Shown here: positions 45,401 through 51,450 of the stretch, one piece after another
Numbering within the stretch: the stretch's first letter is position 1
Layout: every line of letters starts with the position of its first letter
DNA from: Enterovibrio norvegicus_B
Lineage (GTDB): Bacteria; Pseudomonadota; Gammaproteobacteria; Enterobacterales; Vibrionaceae
Reading direction: 5' to 3'
Length of the DNA stretch: 64,000 nt
Assembly: GCF_002876705.1 (NCBI RefSeq)
Contig: NZ_MDAG01000057.1
Location: 62,001 to 126,000 of the forward strand
The notes under the pieces: generated by a model
What the model was told of the DNA's origin: nothing
The model's database searches: none
What the model saw: the letters and a program-made list of their open reading frames with translations, nothing else
Made by a program: the position numbers and the translations under genes

Positions 45401-45986
45401 GCGTATCAGTGTCGACAGCGTTTGAGATAGAGATGGTATAGGACGCAGACGTGCCTTCTTCGATGGTGTTATCACCGGTCAGTGAGGCGATAGGATCTTC
45501 CGTTTCGGCAATGAAAACTCGGTCAATGGACTCTAGCTGCTGAAGCGTCAGTCCAAAATCAGTAGGAGTTTGGGTGGTAAAGCCTGCGTAAGCATAAACA
45601 TGGGAGGTGCTCCCAGATTCAATAATGGCTTGGGCCGCAATCGATGAACTGTCGGCAGCATTGCCCGCAGCATTGCCAGCAGCAGCCTCAACGCCTTCGA
45701 GTTGCGTTGGATCTTGGCCTTCTTCCAGCGCGGTAAGAATATCCAACACATCAAGGTTGTCAGGTATCATGAGTTCTGTGAGCGATTCCTGCTCCTGAAG
45801 AAGAACACGGTCCTGATGTATGTCTATTACAACGGCTTTTTGGCTCTTGTCGCTATGTCCAAACAGTGCAGAGATGAAGATATCTCCATCGCGTAAAACT
45901 GAGTCTTCGGCTGCAATTATTATCGTGCCATCTGGCTCGATGATAAAGGCCTTCCCTGCCAATTGTCCTATAACCGAATCTGGCAT
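33489..45986 (-). CDS. Giant LapA-like RTX adhesin (4165 aa)
   Basis: A 4165-residue acidic protein. Residues 1-~115 form a LapA-type retention module (MPDSVIGQLAGKAFIIEPDG, GDIFIS, EEGQDPTQ) ending in AAAG-NAAG at 101-108, the place where LapG cuts LapA. Residues ~164-2990 hold 24 Calx-beta-like repeats of ~118 residues; 18 of them are nearly identical. Then a VCBS domain, a propeller-like region (~3085-3475), more VCBS domains, a unique beta region (~3600-3900), RTX nonapeptides (GGDGNDTIDLGFGDDFVSGG, ~4010-4045) and a T1SS target ending VIDAMLMQSKLVID. AGGAG lies 6 bases before the ATG. Expected to be tethered in the outer membrane by a TolC-like exporter and to mediate attachment or biofilm; LapB/C/E, LapD and LapG homologues are not in this window. 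Confidence 0.93.
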   Translation of the reverse strand: MPDSVIGQLAGKAFIIEPDGTIIIAAEDSVLRDGDIFISALFGHSDKSQKAVVIDIHQDRVLLQEQESLTELMIPDNLDVLDILTALEEGQDPTQLEGVEAAAGNAAGNAADSSSIAAQAIIESGSTSHVYAYAGFTTQTPTDFGLTLQQLESIDRVFIAETEDPIASLTGDNTIEEGTSASYTISISNAVDTDTRVSVVISHKTSESGDITPITREVIIPAGQTSATFSIDTIDDVFDETADSDTFTVSISDIKTGDAEQNIAIPPSIETNILDEDALNQSQNSDAPSLTLSGSETVIEGDSASYTLTLSHAPTSDVTITVVISRSTAEGDDVSESTREITIPAGGNSATFSIDTMDDVFDESNDDDVFSVTVSNVEGGGFERLPSLPNSVDTIINDGDASAPTLTLTGDSSVNEGESASYTITLSEPPSTDMTITVTVGHRTSENGDIPPVTRNILIPAGSVSTTFSVDTDNDVYDESNDGDVFSVTVNGVSGGGFEQKPELPPSFDTTLNDGTADAPTLTLTGDSNVTEGGNANYTLTLSHAPSSDFTVTIVVGHQTSENGDITPETRDVVIAAGTTSTTFIVATADDVFDETNDVDVFDVSVGNTSGGGFEQQPTAPTSIATTIDEDTDSSDKPTLTLTGDNEVTEGEEASYTLTISEAPTSDLTVTVVVGHKTSEDGDVTPVTRSVVIAAGTTSTDFTVATLDDSILETTDDDVFEVSVTGTAGGGFEVLPDNPAAVETTINEDTTSTDKPTLTLTGDSEVVEGAEASYTLTISEVPTTDLTVNVVVGHKTSEDGDVTPVTRDVVVAAGTTSTDFTVATLDDSILETTDDDVFEVSVTGTSGGGFEVLPDNPSAVETTINEDTTSTDKPTLTLTGDAEVIEGAEASYTLSISEAPTSDLTVTVVVGHKTSEDGDVTPITRSVVIAAGTTSTDFTVTTLDDSILETSDDDAFEVSVTGSTGGGFEVLPDNPAAVETTINEDTTSTDKPTLTLTGDAEVTEGEEAFYTLTISEVPTTDLTVTVVVGHKTSEDGDVTPITRSVVIAAGTTSTDFTVATLDDSILETNDDDVFEVSVTGTSGGGFEVLPDNPAAVETTINEDTTSTDKPTLTLTGDTEVTEGKEASYTLTISEAPTTDLTVTVVVGHKTSEDGDVTPVTRSVVIAAGTTSTDFTVATLDDSILETNDDDVFEVSVTGTAGGGFEVLPDNPAAVETTINEDTTSTDKPTLTLTGDNEMTEGEEASYTLTISEAPTSDLTVTVVVGHKTSEDGDVTPVTRNVVIAAGTTSTDFTVATLDDSILETNDDDVFEVSVTGTSGGGFEVLPDNPSAVETTINEDTTSTDKPTLTLTGDAEVTEGEEASYTLTISEAPTSDLTVTVVVGHKTSEDGDVTPVTRSVVIAAGTTSTDFTVATLDDSILETNDDDVFEVSVTGTAGGGFEVLPDNPAAVETTINEDTTSTDKPTLTLTGDAEVTEGEEASYTLSISEAPTTDLTVTVIVGHKTSEDGDVTPVTRSVVIAAGTTSTDFTVATLDDSILETSDDDVFEVSVTGSTGGGFEVLPDNPSAVETTINEDTTSTDKPTLTLTGDSEVTEGEDASYTLTISEAPTTDLTVTVVVGHKTSEDGDVTPVTRSVVIAAGTTSTDFTVATLDDSILETTDDDVFEVSVTGTSGGGFEVLPDNPASVETTINEDTTSTDKPTLTLAGDSEVTEGEEASYTLTISEAPTVDLTVTVVVGHKTSEDGDVTPITRSVVIAAGTTSTDFTVATLDDSILETNDDDVFEVSVTGTSGGGFEVLPDNPASVETTINEDTTSTDKPTLTLTGDAEVTEGEEASYTLTISEAPTTDLTVTVVVGHKTSEDGDVTPITRSVVIAAGTTSTDFTVATLDDSILETNDEDVFEVSVTGTSGGGFEVLPDNPAAVETTINEDTTSTDKPTLTLTGDSEVTEGEDASYTLIISEAPTVDLTVTVVVGHKTSEDGDVTPVTRNVVIVAGTTSTDFTVATLDDSILETNDDDAFEVSVTGTSGGGFEVLPDNPAAVETTINEDTTSTDKPTLTLTGDADVTEGEEASYTLSINEAPTTDLTVTVVVGHKTSEDGDVTPVTRSVVIAAGTTSTNFTVATLDDSILETTDDDVFEVSVTGSTGGGFEVLPDNPAAVETTINEDTTSTDKPTLTLTGDEEVTEGEEASYTLTISEAPTVDLTVTVVVGHKTSEDGDVTPVTRNVVIAAGTTSTDFTVATLDDSILETNDDDVFEVSVTGTAGGGFEVLPDNPSAVETIINEDTTSTDKPTLTLTGDAEVTEGKEASYTLTISEAPTSDLTVTVVVGHKTSEDGDVTPVTRNVVIAAGTTSTDFTVETLDDSILETNDEDVFEVSVTGTSGGGFEVLPDNPAAVETTINEDTTSTDKPTLTLTGDAEVTEGEEASYTLTINEAPTVDLTVTVVVGHKTSEDGDVTPVTRSVVIAAGTTSTDFTVETLDDSILETNDDDVFEVSVTGTSGGGFEVLPDNPAAVETTINEDTTSTDKPTLTLTGDSEVTEGEEASYTLTISEAPTSDLTVTVVVGHKTSEDGDVTPVTRSVVIAAGTTSTDFTVATLDDSILETNDDDVFEVSVTGTAGGGFEVLPDNPSAVETTINEDTTSTDKPTLTLTGDTEVTEGEEASYTLTISEAPTSDLTVTVVVGHKTSEDGDVIPVTRDVVISAGTTSTDFTVATLDDSILETNDDDVFEVSVTGTSGGGFEVLPDNPAAVETTINDGDVDAPTLTLTGDSSVEEGSSASYTVSISEAPTSDMTISIVVGHISSENGDVTPETRNVTILAGTTAATFEVSTSNDLIDESADADVFSVSVDGISGGGFEKQPEAPAAVQTTINDGTADAPSLTLTGDSSVDEGETASYTLTVSTAPVSDMNITVVIGHKTSESGDVTPITRTVTIAAGTTSQSFTVATTEDTLNESADNDVFTVSVSNVSGGGFEAQPALPDSIETTIDDDDISSLIEDVGPQSVSGVLQVIDDSDNALTFANTTVVGEYGSLTLVDGDWTYTLYQNAQSLNDGQEVNENITLTATDGTQQVISIAVTGTQDAAVVTGNFTGSVDADGFSINSDETNNVHADSGAVTSTTNAAWTTTSTTINGVPYVIATQWGAGTVSTFLSRVNDDGTLTETDRITYNPNDGTVVTSSGGDITADLTALGIEARSLGNGLTQSNASNIDGQPTLFVTSQNSSSLTAWNISDTGTLSINGGITDINSDDNQSFIRENVTFEGADGTDYIYVTRPGTDGISKLTYDAQTGEMVNTNEFIFGGESVSSIDVFTNDNYDSFLAAASNDAVRIFSIDQSTGALTLVDTATVAQGTSNSVNFYHTSDGRTYAIYANNSSNQATIFEVSSTGELTQTDTVNGAGHYFASAGYIDGEPVYVMPNATQGVDLYTIGQDGKLVFQTNVADIENDWTPPVIVQTEDGSYYLVDSDGEDNGIVSTTKLTFGNSESSNTDDSSVTVSGIIGISDIDSNDNPSFENTTIQGTYGSLTLIDGTWTYTLDKDKSANIPDDETTQDIFTLTATDGTVQSIVIDVTGHQPAIDLSLQGENTGSIIVDLSPQAASPGFVEDSSTGDVAFTLDAYTADLVDDADLSDSLETRIQITSLPNDGVLYYFNDSGTKIAVALNQILPDDTAFVFEPDRSSVTFAASDITSSTQTTIVKDGITVSGGTFSGSKPDSSSTITPANIAWEFQAGESGIGVGDDRELTSTLNEVMVIEFTGSSDITSSNIVVSSAYGNFSDTRPANGQAHAIVYRDGQIVGEYDYPNLWEASGGDGIATINIADPDGFDEIRFYVTATVNSNLNVTSISAEGVNTTETEFSYKAINSLNNESETATVTLGETINDQVSVTTPSKATGSLSVVGASGLAAVFANTTETGLYGEIVLVDGMWTYTVDPTRLDAIPDNQSVQDVITLTATDGTTTDVTIVIGESEGAITNFYTSIADDSLSDIINMNNVTFLGSANDDLIQGDDDEDAILAREGNDRIFGGDGNDTIDLGFGDDFVSGGRGNDILAGGEGEDTFAYFSGDEGTGSAPAVDHISDFNTQEDTLNLTDLLQGETTSTVDQYLNIVDDSQGHAILNISKNGDGVVNQQVVFDNLSVDDMASAYQIDTSNMTAAQISTSVIDAMLMQSKLVID
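37713..44078 (-). repeat. 18 tandem near-identical 354-bp adhesin repeats
   Basis: Units 5-22 of the giant adhesin, each 118 residues (last one 116), running from KPTLTLTGD to NEDTTSTD. They differ at a few positions (ASYTLTISEAPTSDL versus TTDL/TVDL, ITRSVV versus VTRNVV). The four units before and the two after are divergent members of the same family. Confidence 0.95.
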
Positions 45987-46572
45987 ACCTGCTCCTATGG
46001 TTCGATTTTTTATAATTTTATTTATTTAGTTTGTTAACAATACAAAATCTAATGGAAAGTAGTGCTAAAAATCTTTGCAGTCTTCGCACTAAATGACATC
46101 AATTGTTTACATTATGAGAATTTCCGTTATTTAAATTTACATTAGTTGAAAAACTGGAAGCTTGGTTTTAAACAGACAAATTGCATCAATAACTGCAGAA
46201 AGGTACAGAATTTATGCGGTTAGCCTACGAGTGTGGACATCCTAATGGAGAAATCTGCCTAGCTAAATGGCTGGATTGGCTGATATTCTAGTTGTTTCAT
46301 TTATGAGCTGAATGTCAACGATAATCCAGCATGATTCTTGTTGGATTTGTCTATTTACTAAGGCACTTTAGGCGTGGAGAGGCTCTGTTATAGAATGGAC
46401 GGTGTGGTTTGATGGCTACAGCGGAAAAATGAGAGATTAGACGGTGTCGCTATATGTGACATGTCTCATAGCGTTATTGAGAAAATGTGTTGGAGAAACG
46501 AACGGGTGCTTTTAGTTTTAGGCTGTTTAACGAGAGGTTCTTTTACGCACTAAAATGCTGCAATGGGAAATG
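45987..46572. other. Long non-coding region upstream of the giant adhesin
   Basis: 586 bases with no supported gene. Very AT-rich near the adhesin start. A TAGTGC...GCACTA inverted pair occurs near 46057-46090. The adhesin promoter and any c-di-GMP-linked operator should be here, but no known site was recognised. Confidence 0.45.
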
Positions 46573-46600
46573 AAAAGGGGCGGATTGATCCGCCCCTTTT
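46573..46600 (-). terminator. Terminator of ppaC
   Basis: AAAAGGGGCGGAT/ATCCGCCCCTTTT, a perfect 13-bp stem with a 2-base loop, 19 bases after the ppaC stop; works in both directions. Confidence 0.9.
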
Positions 46601-46619
46601 ATGTGTTCGTTGCAATCAG

Positions 46620-47540
46620 TTATGCAAATGCGTCTTGAAGCGGTGGAACAACCTGCTTCTTGCGGCTCAATACACCATCAAGCCATACGCGGCCGTTTTC
46701 TGTGCTTTGACCGTATGCGCGTTCAATAATGGCTACGTCATCAGATACAACCAGCAGCTCTGAACCTTCTTTCATGATGTCGGTAAGAAGAAGCATGACA
46801 GAGTGACGTTTGCCTTCTTCTTTTAGCGCAGCGATGTCAGCTTCTAGCTCTTCTTTGATGTCATCAAAAACAGCCAGGTCAACAACTTCAAGTTGGCCGA
46901 TACCAACCAGGTTACCGTTCATGTTGAAGTCTTTAAAATCACGCATAACAAGATCACGTGCTGGTGTGCCAGCAACAGAAGATTTCACGTTGAACATGTC
47001 CATGCCCAATGCTTTGTAATCTTCGATGCCAGCGATTTCTGCCAGATCTTCAACACAGCGAATGTCAGCAGTGGTGCACGTTGGCGATTTGAAGATAACA
47101 GTGTCGCTAAGAATTGCACACAACATGATGCCCGCAATGTCTTTAGGAATAGCAACGCCACAGAAATCGTACATCATTTTGATTACGGTGTTTGAACAGC
47201 CGACAGGGCGGATCCAACACTCTAGCGGTGTTGATGTGGTTAGATCACCCAATTTGTGGTGATCAACAATGCCCACGATCGTTGCTTGAGCGATGTCATC
47301 AGGCGCTTGAGTAAGTTCAGAGTGGTCAACGATGTAAACTTCTTCACCGGCGTAGCTAAGTTTTAGCTCAGGTGCATCGAATCCAAAGCGATCAAGGATG
47401 AACGCTGTCTCTGGAGATAGCTCACCCAGGCGAGTCGCGACTGCAGGCTCTTCGATTTGGTTTTTAAGGTATGCAAGTGCAATTGCACCGCAGATTGAAT
47501 CTGAATCAGGGATCTTATGTCCCACTACATACATTGGCAT
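46620..47540 (-). CDS. ppaC: Manganese-dependent inorganic pyrophosphatase
   Basis: A 306-residue DHH-superfamily enzyme of the family II pyrophosphatase type. Metal ligands lie in GHKIPDSDS, IVDHSE and the signature IVDHHKLGD; the C-terminal DHHA2 domain has the phosphate-binding KEEGKRHSVM and the closing SRKKQVVPPL. It splits pyrophosphate in the cytoplasm, with Mn or Co as the metal. Single-gene unit with its own terminator. Confidence 0.95.
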   Translation of the reverse strand: MPMYVVGHKIPDSDSICGAIALAYLKNQIEEPAVATRLGELSPETAFILDRFGFDAPELKLSYAGEEVYIVDHSELTQAPDDIAQATIVGIVDHHKLGDLTTSTPLECWIRPVGCSNTVIKMMYDFCGVAIPKDIAGIMLCAILSDTVIFKSPTCTTADIRCVEDLAEIAGIEDYKALGMDMFNVKSSVAGTPARDLVMRDFKDFNMNGNLVGIGQLEVVDLAVFDDIKEELEADIAALKEEGKRHSVMLLLTDIMKEGSELLVVSDDVAIIERAYGQSTENGRVWLDGVLSRKKQVVPPLQDAFA

Positions 47541-47684
47541 AGTTGGCTCTCGTGATGCTCACATTTGAATTTTGGCGCATTTTACCAGAGTGACTTTAAA
47601 TGTACATTGGCGCGTGGCCGCAGATCCGGTAACAATTTATGTAGCAGTTGCTCTGAGAGTACGCCTTAAATCCAATATCTTCAG

Positions 47685-48176
47685 TTACAGCGGAATAATT
47701 ATGCCTGCGTTAATCTGAGGGGCGAGGCCACTTGGTAAGTAGGTCTCTTGATGCCTAAAATAATTCAACTCAAGCCCATATCTCACTTTTATCGGTAAGT
47801 TGTAGTCAAACACCAGTGCTGCTGCAACGCTCGGCCCGTAAGCTTTGAGATCCTCTCTGTCTCTTCCGTAATAGTTACGGCTCCCTTTGTACTCAGCAAC
47901 GCCAGCCTCCATTTGCACTGAATATGCTTGATACTTTTTCTCTTCATATTGAACGCCAACTCGATAGTGCTTCACAGATTCTTTGTCGGAATACCAATGA
48001 GAGTCGGAGATGCCAAAGCTGCCATAGACAGCTTCAAACCCCATTACATCTTGCAGTCCTAACTGCGCACCAATGCCCCATTGCATACCCAATTTTAGGT
48101 CAGGAGAAAAATGAATATCTGCTGCTGCAGAAAAGCTTGCCAACAGAGCCATTGTGCAAAGTGATTTTTTTATCAT
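47685..48176 (-). CDS. Small outer-membrane beta-barrel protein
   Basis: A 163-residue protein with a Sec signal (MIKKSLCTMALLASFSAAA) and alternating amphipathic strands (KLGMQWGIGAQLGL, KYQAYSVQMEAGVAEY, KVRYGLELNYF, APQINAGIIIPL). It has the look of an 8-stranded barrel, but the usual terminal aromatic is replaced by Leu. Lies 25 bases after the next barrel gene on the same strand, so the two are probably one operon. Family not identified. Confidence 0.7.
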   Translation of the reverse strand: MIKKSLCTMALLASFSAAADIHFSPDLKLGMQWGIGAQLGLQDVMGFEAVYGSFGISDSHWYSDKESVKHYRVGVQYEEKKYQAYSVQMEAGVAEYKGSRNYYGRDREDLKAYGPSVAAALVFDYNLPIKVRYGLELNYFRHQETYLPSGLAPQINAGIIIPL

Positions 48177-48201
48177 GAGATCTTTTCCCTAAAACATAGG
48201 A

Positions 48202-48753
48202 CTAGAATTTGTAGCCGACAGAAAACGAGAATTGGTCAGTGTCAACGTCATCATATGTTGGGAAGTCAAAGCGAATATCGGCGTAAAGACCCATGTCTAA
48301 ACTTGCGCGAACTCCTGCTCCGAGATACAGAGACGAATCTTTGTACGTGTTGTTAAAGATTTCTTGGCCATTGATGTGCTCTTTGATCTGGTCTTTGTTC
48401 CAACCTAGGCCGATAACGCCATAAGGTTTTACGCGAGCCCCATCCAAATCGAAGGTGTAACCAATGTCAGCGTCAATTTTGAAGGTGTTGCTTTTCACTT
48501 CTGAAGACGCAATGCCAAAGAAGTTCTCTTCGTCGCTGGTGCGTGAGTAGGAAGTATTAACACCAACGATACGGTTAAAGTCATAGCCGTACTCAAGCTT
48601 AAACCCTTTTCCCCAATCGACGGATTGACCATCAAAAACCGCATCACTTTTGGCATAACCAATGCCAACGCGATGACCGCTAAAGTCATCAGCGATAGAA
48701 GCGGCAGAAAAGGAAAGAATAAATGCGGTGCCTACTGCGAGTGTTTTTTTCAT
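48202..48753 (-). CDS. Outer-membrane beta-barrel protein (OmpA/Ail-like barrel)
   Basis: A 183-residue protein with a signal peptide to about residue 21 (SAASIA-DD) and eight likely strands (HRVGIGYAKSD, FKLEYGYDF, VGVNTSYSRT, FKIDADIGYTF, VKPYGVIGLGW, SSLYLGAGVRASL, LYADIRFDFP, FSFSVGYKF). The end is Phe, the normal barrel-assembly signal. Function could be adhesion, serum-type resistance or a small pore; the sequence does not decide. Confidence 0.8.
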   Translation of the reverse strand: MKKTLAVGTAFILSFSAASIADDFSGHRVGIGYAKSDAVFDGQSVDWGKGFKLEYGYDFNRIVGVNTSYSRTSDEENFFGIASSEVKSNTFKIDADIGYTFDLDGARVKPYGVIGLGWNKDQIKEHINGQEIFNNTYKDSSLYLGAGVRASLDMGLYADIRFDFPTYDDVDTDQFSFSVGYKF

Positions 48754-48889
48754 TATTTGCTCTCAATGTTAAAGGAGAGCGTCCATGCTATGAAACGTCG
48801 TAAGTGCCTTCTCCAAACGGCAAGGGAAAGATACGACGTATAGCAGGCAGAGGCTAAGTGCGTGTACTAATGACGCTGATAAGCAACGC

Positions 48890-49816
48890 TTATTGCAATG
48901 ATGAGGAGGTCAATGATGTTAACAATTCATTGAGCCAAGCGACGAGTGCATCGTTTTTATTGCGTTGGTGGGTGTAGCTTAAAATCGGGTAGTTAAATTC
49001 GATACTGTCTGATCGAACATCGACACGGCGAATATTTGAGTAGGTGTCGAAGGGGAATAAATCTGTGGTGGGGTAGTACATGTCGGTACGTTGAATCACA
49101 TCCACAATAGCCATAGGAAAAGCGGAACGAAACCCAACGGGGCTTGGGAGGCCCAGTTCTTTCAACTCTTTGGCTGCTATTGGTAAGTCCTCACTCCAAC
49201 CTGGGATCAGTAGTGATGCGATCTCGTATTTTGAGAATGTCTCTGGTGTGGCTGCATCATCACTGATTGGATGGTCATTTCTCACAGCACAGCAACCAGT
49301 AACGACGGTTAACTGTTCTTGCTTTATGTGTTTTGCCACATACGGATATTGATAGTTAATGCCAAGTAAAACATCACCGTTACTGATGTCTTCAAGCGTG
49401 GACGCTGTCCACTGAACGAGGTCGAGCTCAATGTAAGGCGCACGTTTTTTGAGTTCAATAACCAAAGCCCCAGAAATGCATGTTAATACCTGAGGCCCAA
49501 GCGCTAAGCGAATTTTTCTTCTTATGGTTTTAGGGTCAAATTCTTCCAAACTTCCAAGTGCAGCATAGAGAGCATCAATATGAGGGAGGATGGCAGAGGC
49601 AATACGTTCTGCTTCTGGTGTTGTCTCTAAGCCTGTTTGCACTTTAATGAAGAGTTCATCGTTAAAATGGTGGCGAAGCTTTTTCAAGTTTTGGCTAACG
49701 GCAGGTTGTGTAACAAACAAACGCTCAGCGGCTTTACGCGTGTTCTTTTCTTGAAAGAGAACAAGGAAGGTTCGCAGCAAGTTAAGATCGAGAGTATTAA
49801 ACAGATCCTTCGCCAT
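48890..49816 (-). CDS. LysR family regulator (NahR/LeuO-like)
   Basis: A 308-residue LTTR with DLNLLRTFLVLFQEKNTRKAA and FVTQPAVSQNLKKLRHHFND at the N-terminus, like the LeuO/NahR/ToxR-associated group that begins with an LDLNLL motif. The effector domain follows at ~95. No divergent gene is present; the barrel genes lie downstream. Target unknown. Confidence 0.9.
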   Translation of the reverse strand: MAKDLFNTLDLNLLRTFLVLFQEKNTRKAAERLFVTQPAVSQNLKKLRHHFNDELFIKVQTGLETTPEAERIASAILPHIDALYAALGSLEEFDPKTIRRKIRLALGPQVLTCISGALVIELKKRAPYIELDLVQWTASTLEDISNGDVLLGINYQYPYVAKHIKQEQLTVVTGCCAVRNDHPISDDAATPETFSKYEIASLLIPGWSEDLPIAAKELKELGLPSPVGFRSAFPMAIVDVIQRTDMYYPTTDLFPFDTYSNIRRVDVRSDSIEFNYPILSYTHQRNKNDALVAWLNELLTSLTSSSLQ

Positions 49817-50000
49817 TTTAGTTACATTCCATTAAAAAAATATTTTCATATTATGCAGAAGGCCGGAAAGATAAACCAGATACGAAGAGGGGAAATGATG
49901 TGATTTTTAATGGTTTCTTGCGGTGAGGACCGCGAAAAAGTGTATTGAAATACTGCCTTGTTTTTAAATGCAGGAATACTGACTTATATAAAATATTAGA

Positions 50001-50030
50001 CAAAAAGAAAAGCGCTGAATCGACAGCGCT
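50001..50030 (-). terminator. Terminator of the 100-residue protein gene
   Basis: AGCGCTG/CAGCGCT stem, 6-base loop, T-rich run (TTTTCTTTTTG) on the minus strand; ~60 bases after the stop. Confidence 0.8.
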
Positions 50031-50091
50031 GAAAGGCATAATGGATAACAGTGGATTCCTATTTATGCGTTAGGCTCATTAAAATTTTTTG

Positions 50092-50394
50092 TTATAGGTC
50101 CCTCATGAGTATTTCTAGCTCTTCGGCTGCTTCTTCTATGAGGTTTTCAAGTTCTCTGGCATCGTCGTTAGCAAGAGGGAGCTGCCAGTGAACAGGCTTA
50201 CCATTTGACGTGTGCTTGCCGACCAACTTCGTCACTCTTCCGCTACGTTCAAACTTCAATTGCTCAAATTCAGCAGAATGACATTGGTGCTTTTCAAGTA
50301 TCTCGACTTCGAGTAAACCGACTGGGTTTACCTCGATGTGAGCGTGGAGTTGTTTGGTATCTTTCAATAGGTAATTTCGATGTCTCGCCAGCAT
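50092..50394 (-). CDS. Hypothetical protein (100 aa)
   Basis: A 100-residue charged cytoplasmic protein with a beta-rich first part (LHAHIEVNPVGLLEVEILE, GRVTKLVGKH) and an acidic C-terminal helix (ELENLIEEAAEELEILMRDL). AGGGGA lies 7 bases before the ATG. No family recognised; its own terminator makes it a single-gene unit. Confidence 0.7.
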   Translation of the reverse strand: MLARHRNYLLKDTKQLHAHIEVNPVGLLEVEILEKHQCHSAEFEQLKFERSGRVTKLVGKHTSNGKPVHWQLPLANDDARELENLIEEAAEELEILMRDL

Positions 50395-50640
50395 GTGATT
50401 TCCCCTGAATTCGCCACTCTTGATTGCGAAATTGAAGTGTAGTCAACCGAGCGCATAATGGTGGTGGGAATGATCGACTTTTCTCGGCAAATGATGACAA
50501 GGTTATGATGCATAAATAAAAGTTTTTTTAAGCACAAGGTACGGTTTATAAACGATTTTTTACGCTGAAGAAGGTGAGCGTTTATGGCTGCAAGCTAAGA
50601 AGGACGGGACTTTGAACTGCATTAGAATAGATATAGATAT

Positions 50641-50670
50641 AAAAAAGCCCAGTGCGAACTGGGCTTTTTT
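50641..50670 (-). terminator. Terminator of the MarR gene
   Basis: AAAAAAGCCCAGT/ACTGGGCTTTTTT perfect stem with a 4-base loop and T/A runs on both sides; 8 bases after the MarR stop. Confidence 0.9.
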
Positions 50671-50677
50671 GAAAGAC

Positions 50678-51109
50678 TCAAAGAGCGCTAACCACTTTCT
50701 TCAATGTCGATTGCAGAAGGGTGCTTTCTTGCTGAGAAAGGAGTGACGAAACGAGGTCGCCATTAAACTGTTCAGCTTGAAGCAATTTATCTGCTAACGC
50801 TTGTCCTTTTTCGGTCAAGGTTAGAATTTTAGAGCGTCGATCATGTACATCGTCACGTCGATCAATAAGACCATCGACAACCAACCCTTGTACGACACGA
50901 CTGACTTTAGATTTTTCGCTCGCTAAATAGCTTAAGCTCATTAACTCGCCTTGACGTAACTCACCTGCACTAGCCACTGCATTGATGGTAATCGCCTGCT
51001 CTGGACTAACGTTGATGCCTTGCTCTTCTAGTTTGTCATGAAAACGCTTAGACGCTTTCAGCGAAACCAAACGACACAGTGCGCCAAACTCCGATTGAAT
51101 ATCCACCAT
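50678..51109 (-). CDS. MarR family transcriptional regulator
   Basis: A 143-residue winged-helix protein with the MarR recognition core (LSYLASEKSKVSRVVQGLV) and wing DRRDDVHDRRSKILTLTEKG. It usually works as a dimer that is released by a small ligand. A 17-base palindrome (51150-51166) lies about 40 bases upstream and is a likely autoregulatory site. It may also control the cardiolipin synthase gene upstream (inference from position). Confidence 0.9.
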   Translation of the reverse strand: MVDIQSEFGALCRLVSLKASKRFHDKLEEQGINVSPEQAITINAVASAGELRQGELMSLSYLASEKSKVSRVVQGLVVDGLIDRRDDVHDRRSKILTLTEKGQALADKLLQAEQFNGDLVSSLLSQQESTLLQSTLKKVVSAL

Positions 51110-51149
51110 TATATTTATTTTAATTTTGTTGTACTGAGTGAGTGAGATC

Positions 51150-51166
51150 TTACATCCAGAATGTAA
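51150..51166. promoter_or_regulatory. Candidate MarR operator palindrome
   Basis: TTACATCCAGAATGTAA: 6-bp perfect half-sites, 5-base spacer, upstream of the marR-type gene. MarR sites are commonly inverted repeats of this size. Confidence 0.5.
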
Positions 51167-51369
51167 AGAAAGTCTAATGACCTATACATTTACAGCATGA
51201 AAGATTTTAGGCCTATTGATAACAAATTTTGCTCTATTACTTTTAGGTATATTTAATTTGATGTTTATTTGTTCAATATGGTGTGCTTTGACATAAATAC
51301 ACAAAATATAGAAAAATCATTTAATAAAAAATGGATGTTTATTATTCGGATGTAAACTTGTAAAAATAT

Positions 51370-51399
51370 AATTACTCACATCTAAAAATGTAAGTAATT
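51370..51399 (-). terminator. AT-rich hairpin after the cardiolipin synthase gene
   Basis: AATTACTCACAT/ATGTAAGTAATT, 12-bp stem with one mismatch and a CTAAAA loop, followed on the minus strand by TATATTTTTA. It may terminate the cls transcript; its ACAT...ATGT core also resembles the MarR palindrome, so it could be an operator. Confidence 0.45.
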
Positions 51400-51450
51400 A
51401 TTAATGCAGTTACATTGATTGCAAAGTAGTCAACATGGTTGACTGCTAAA

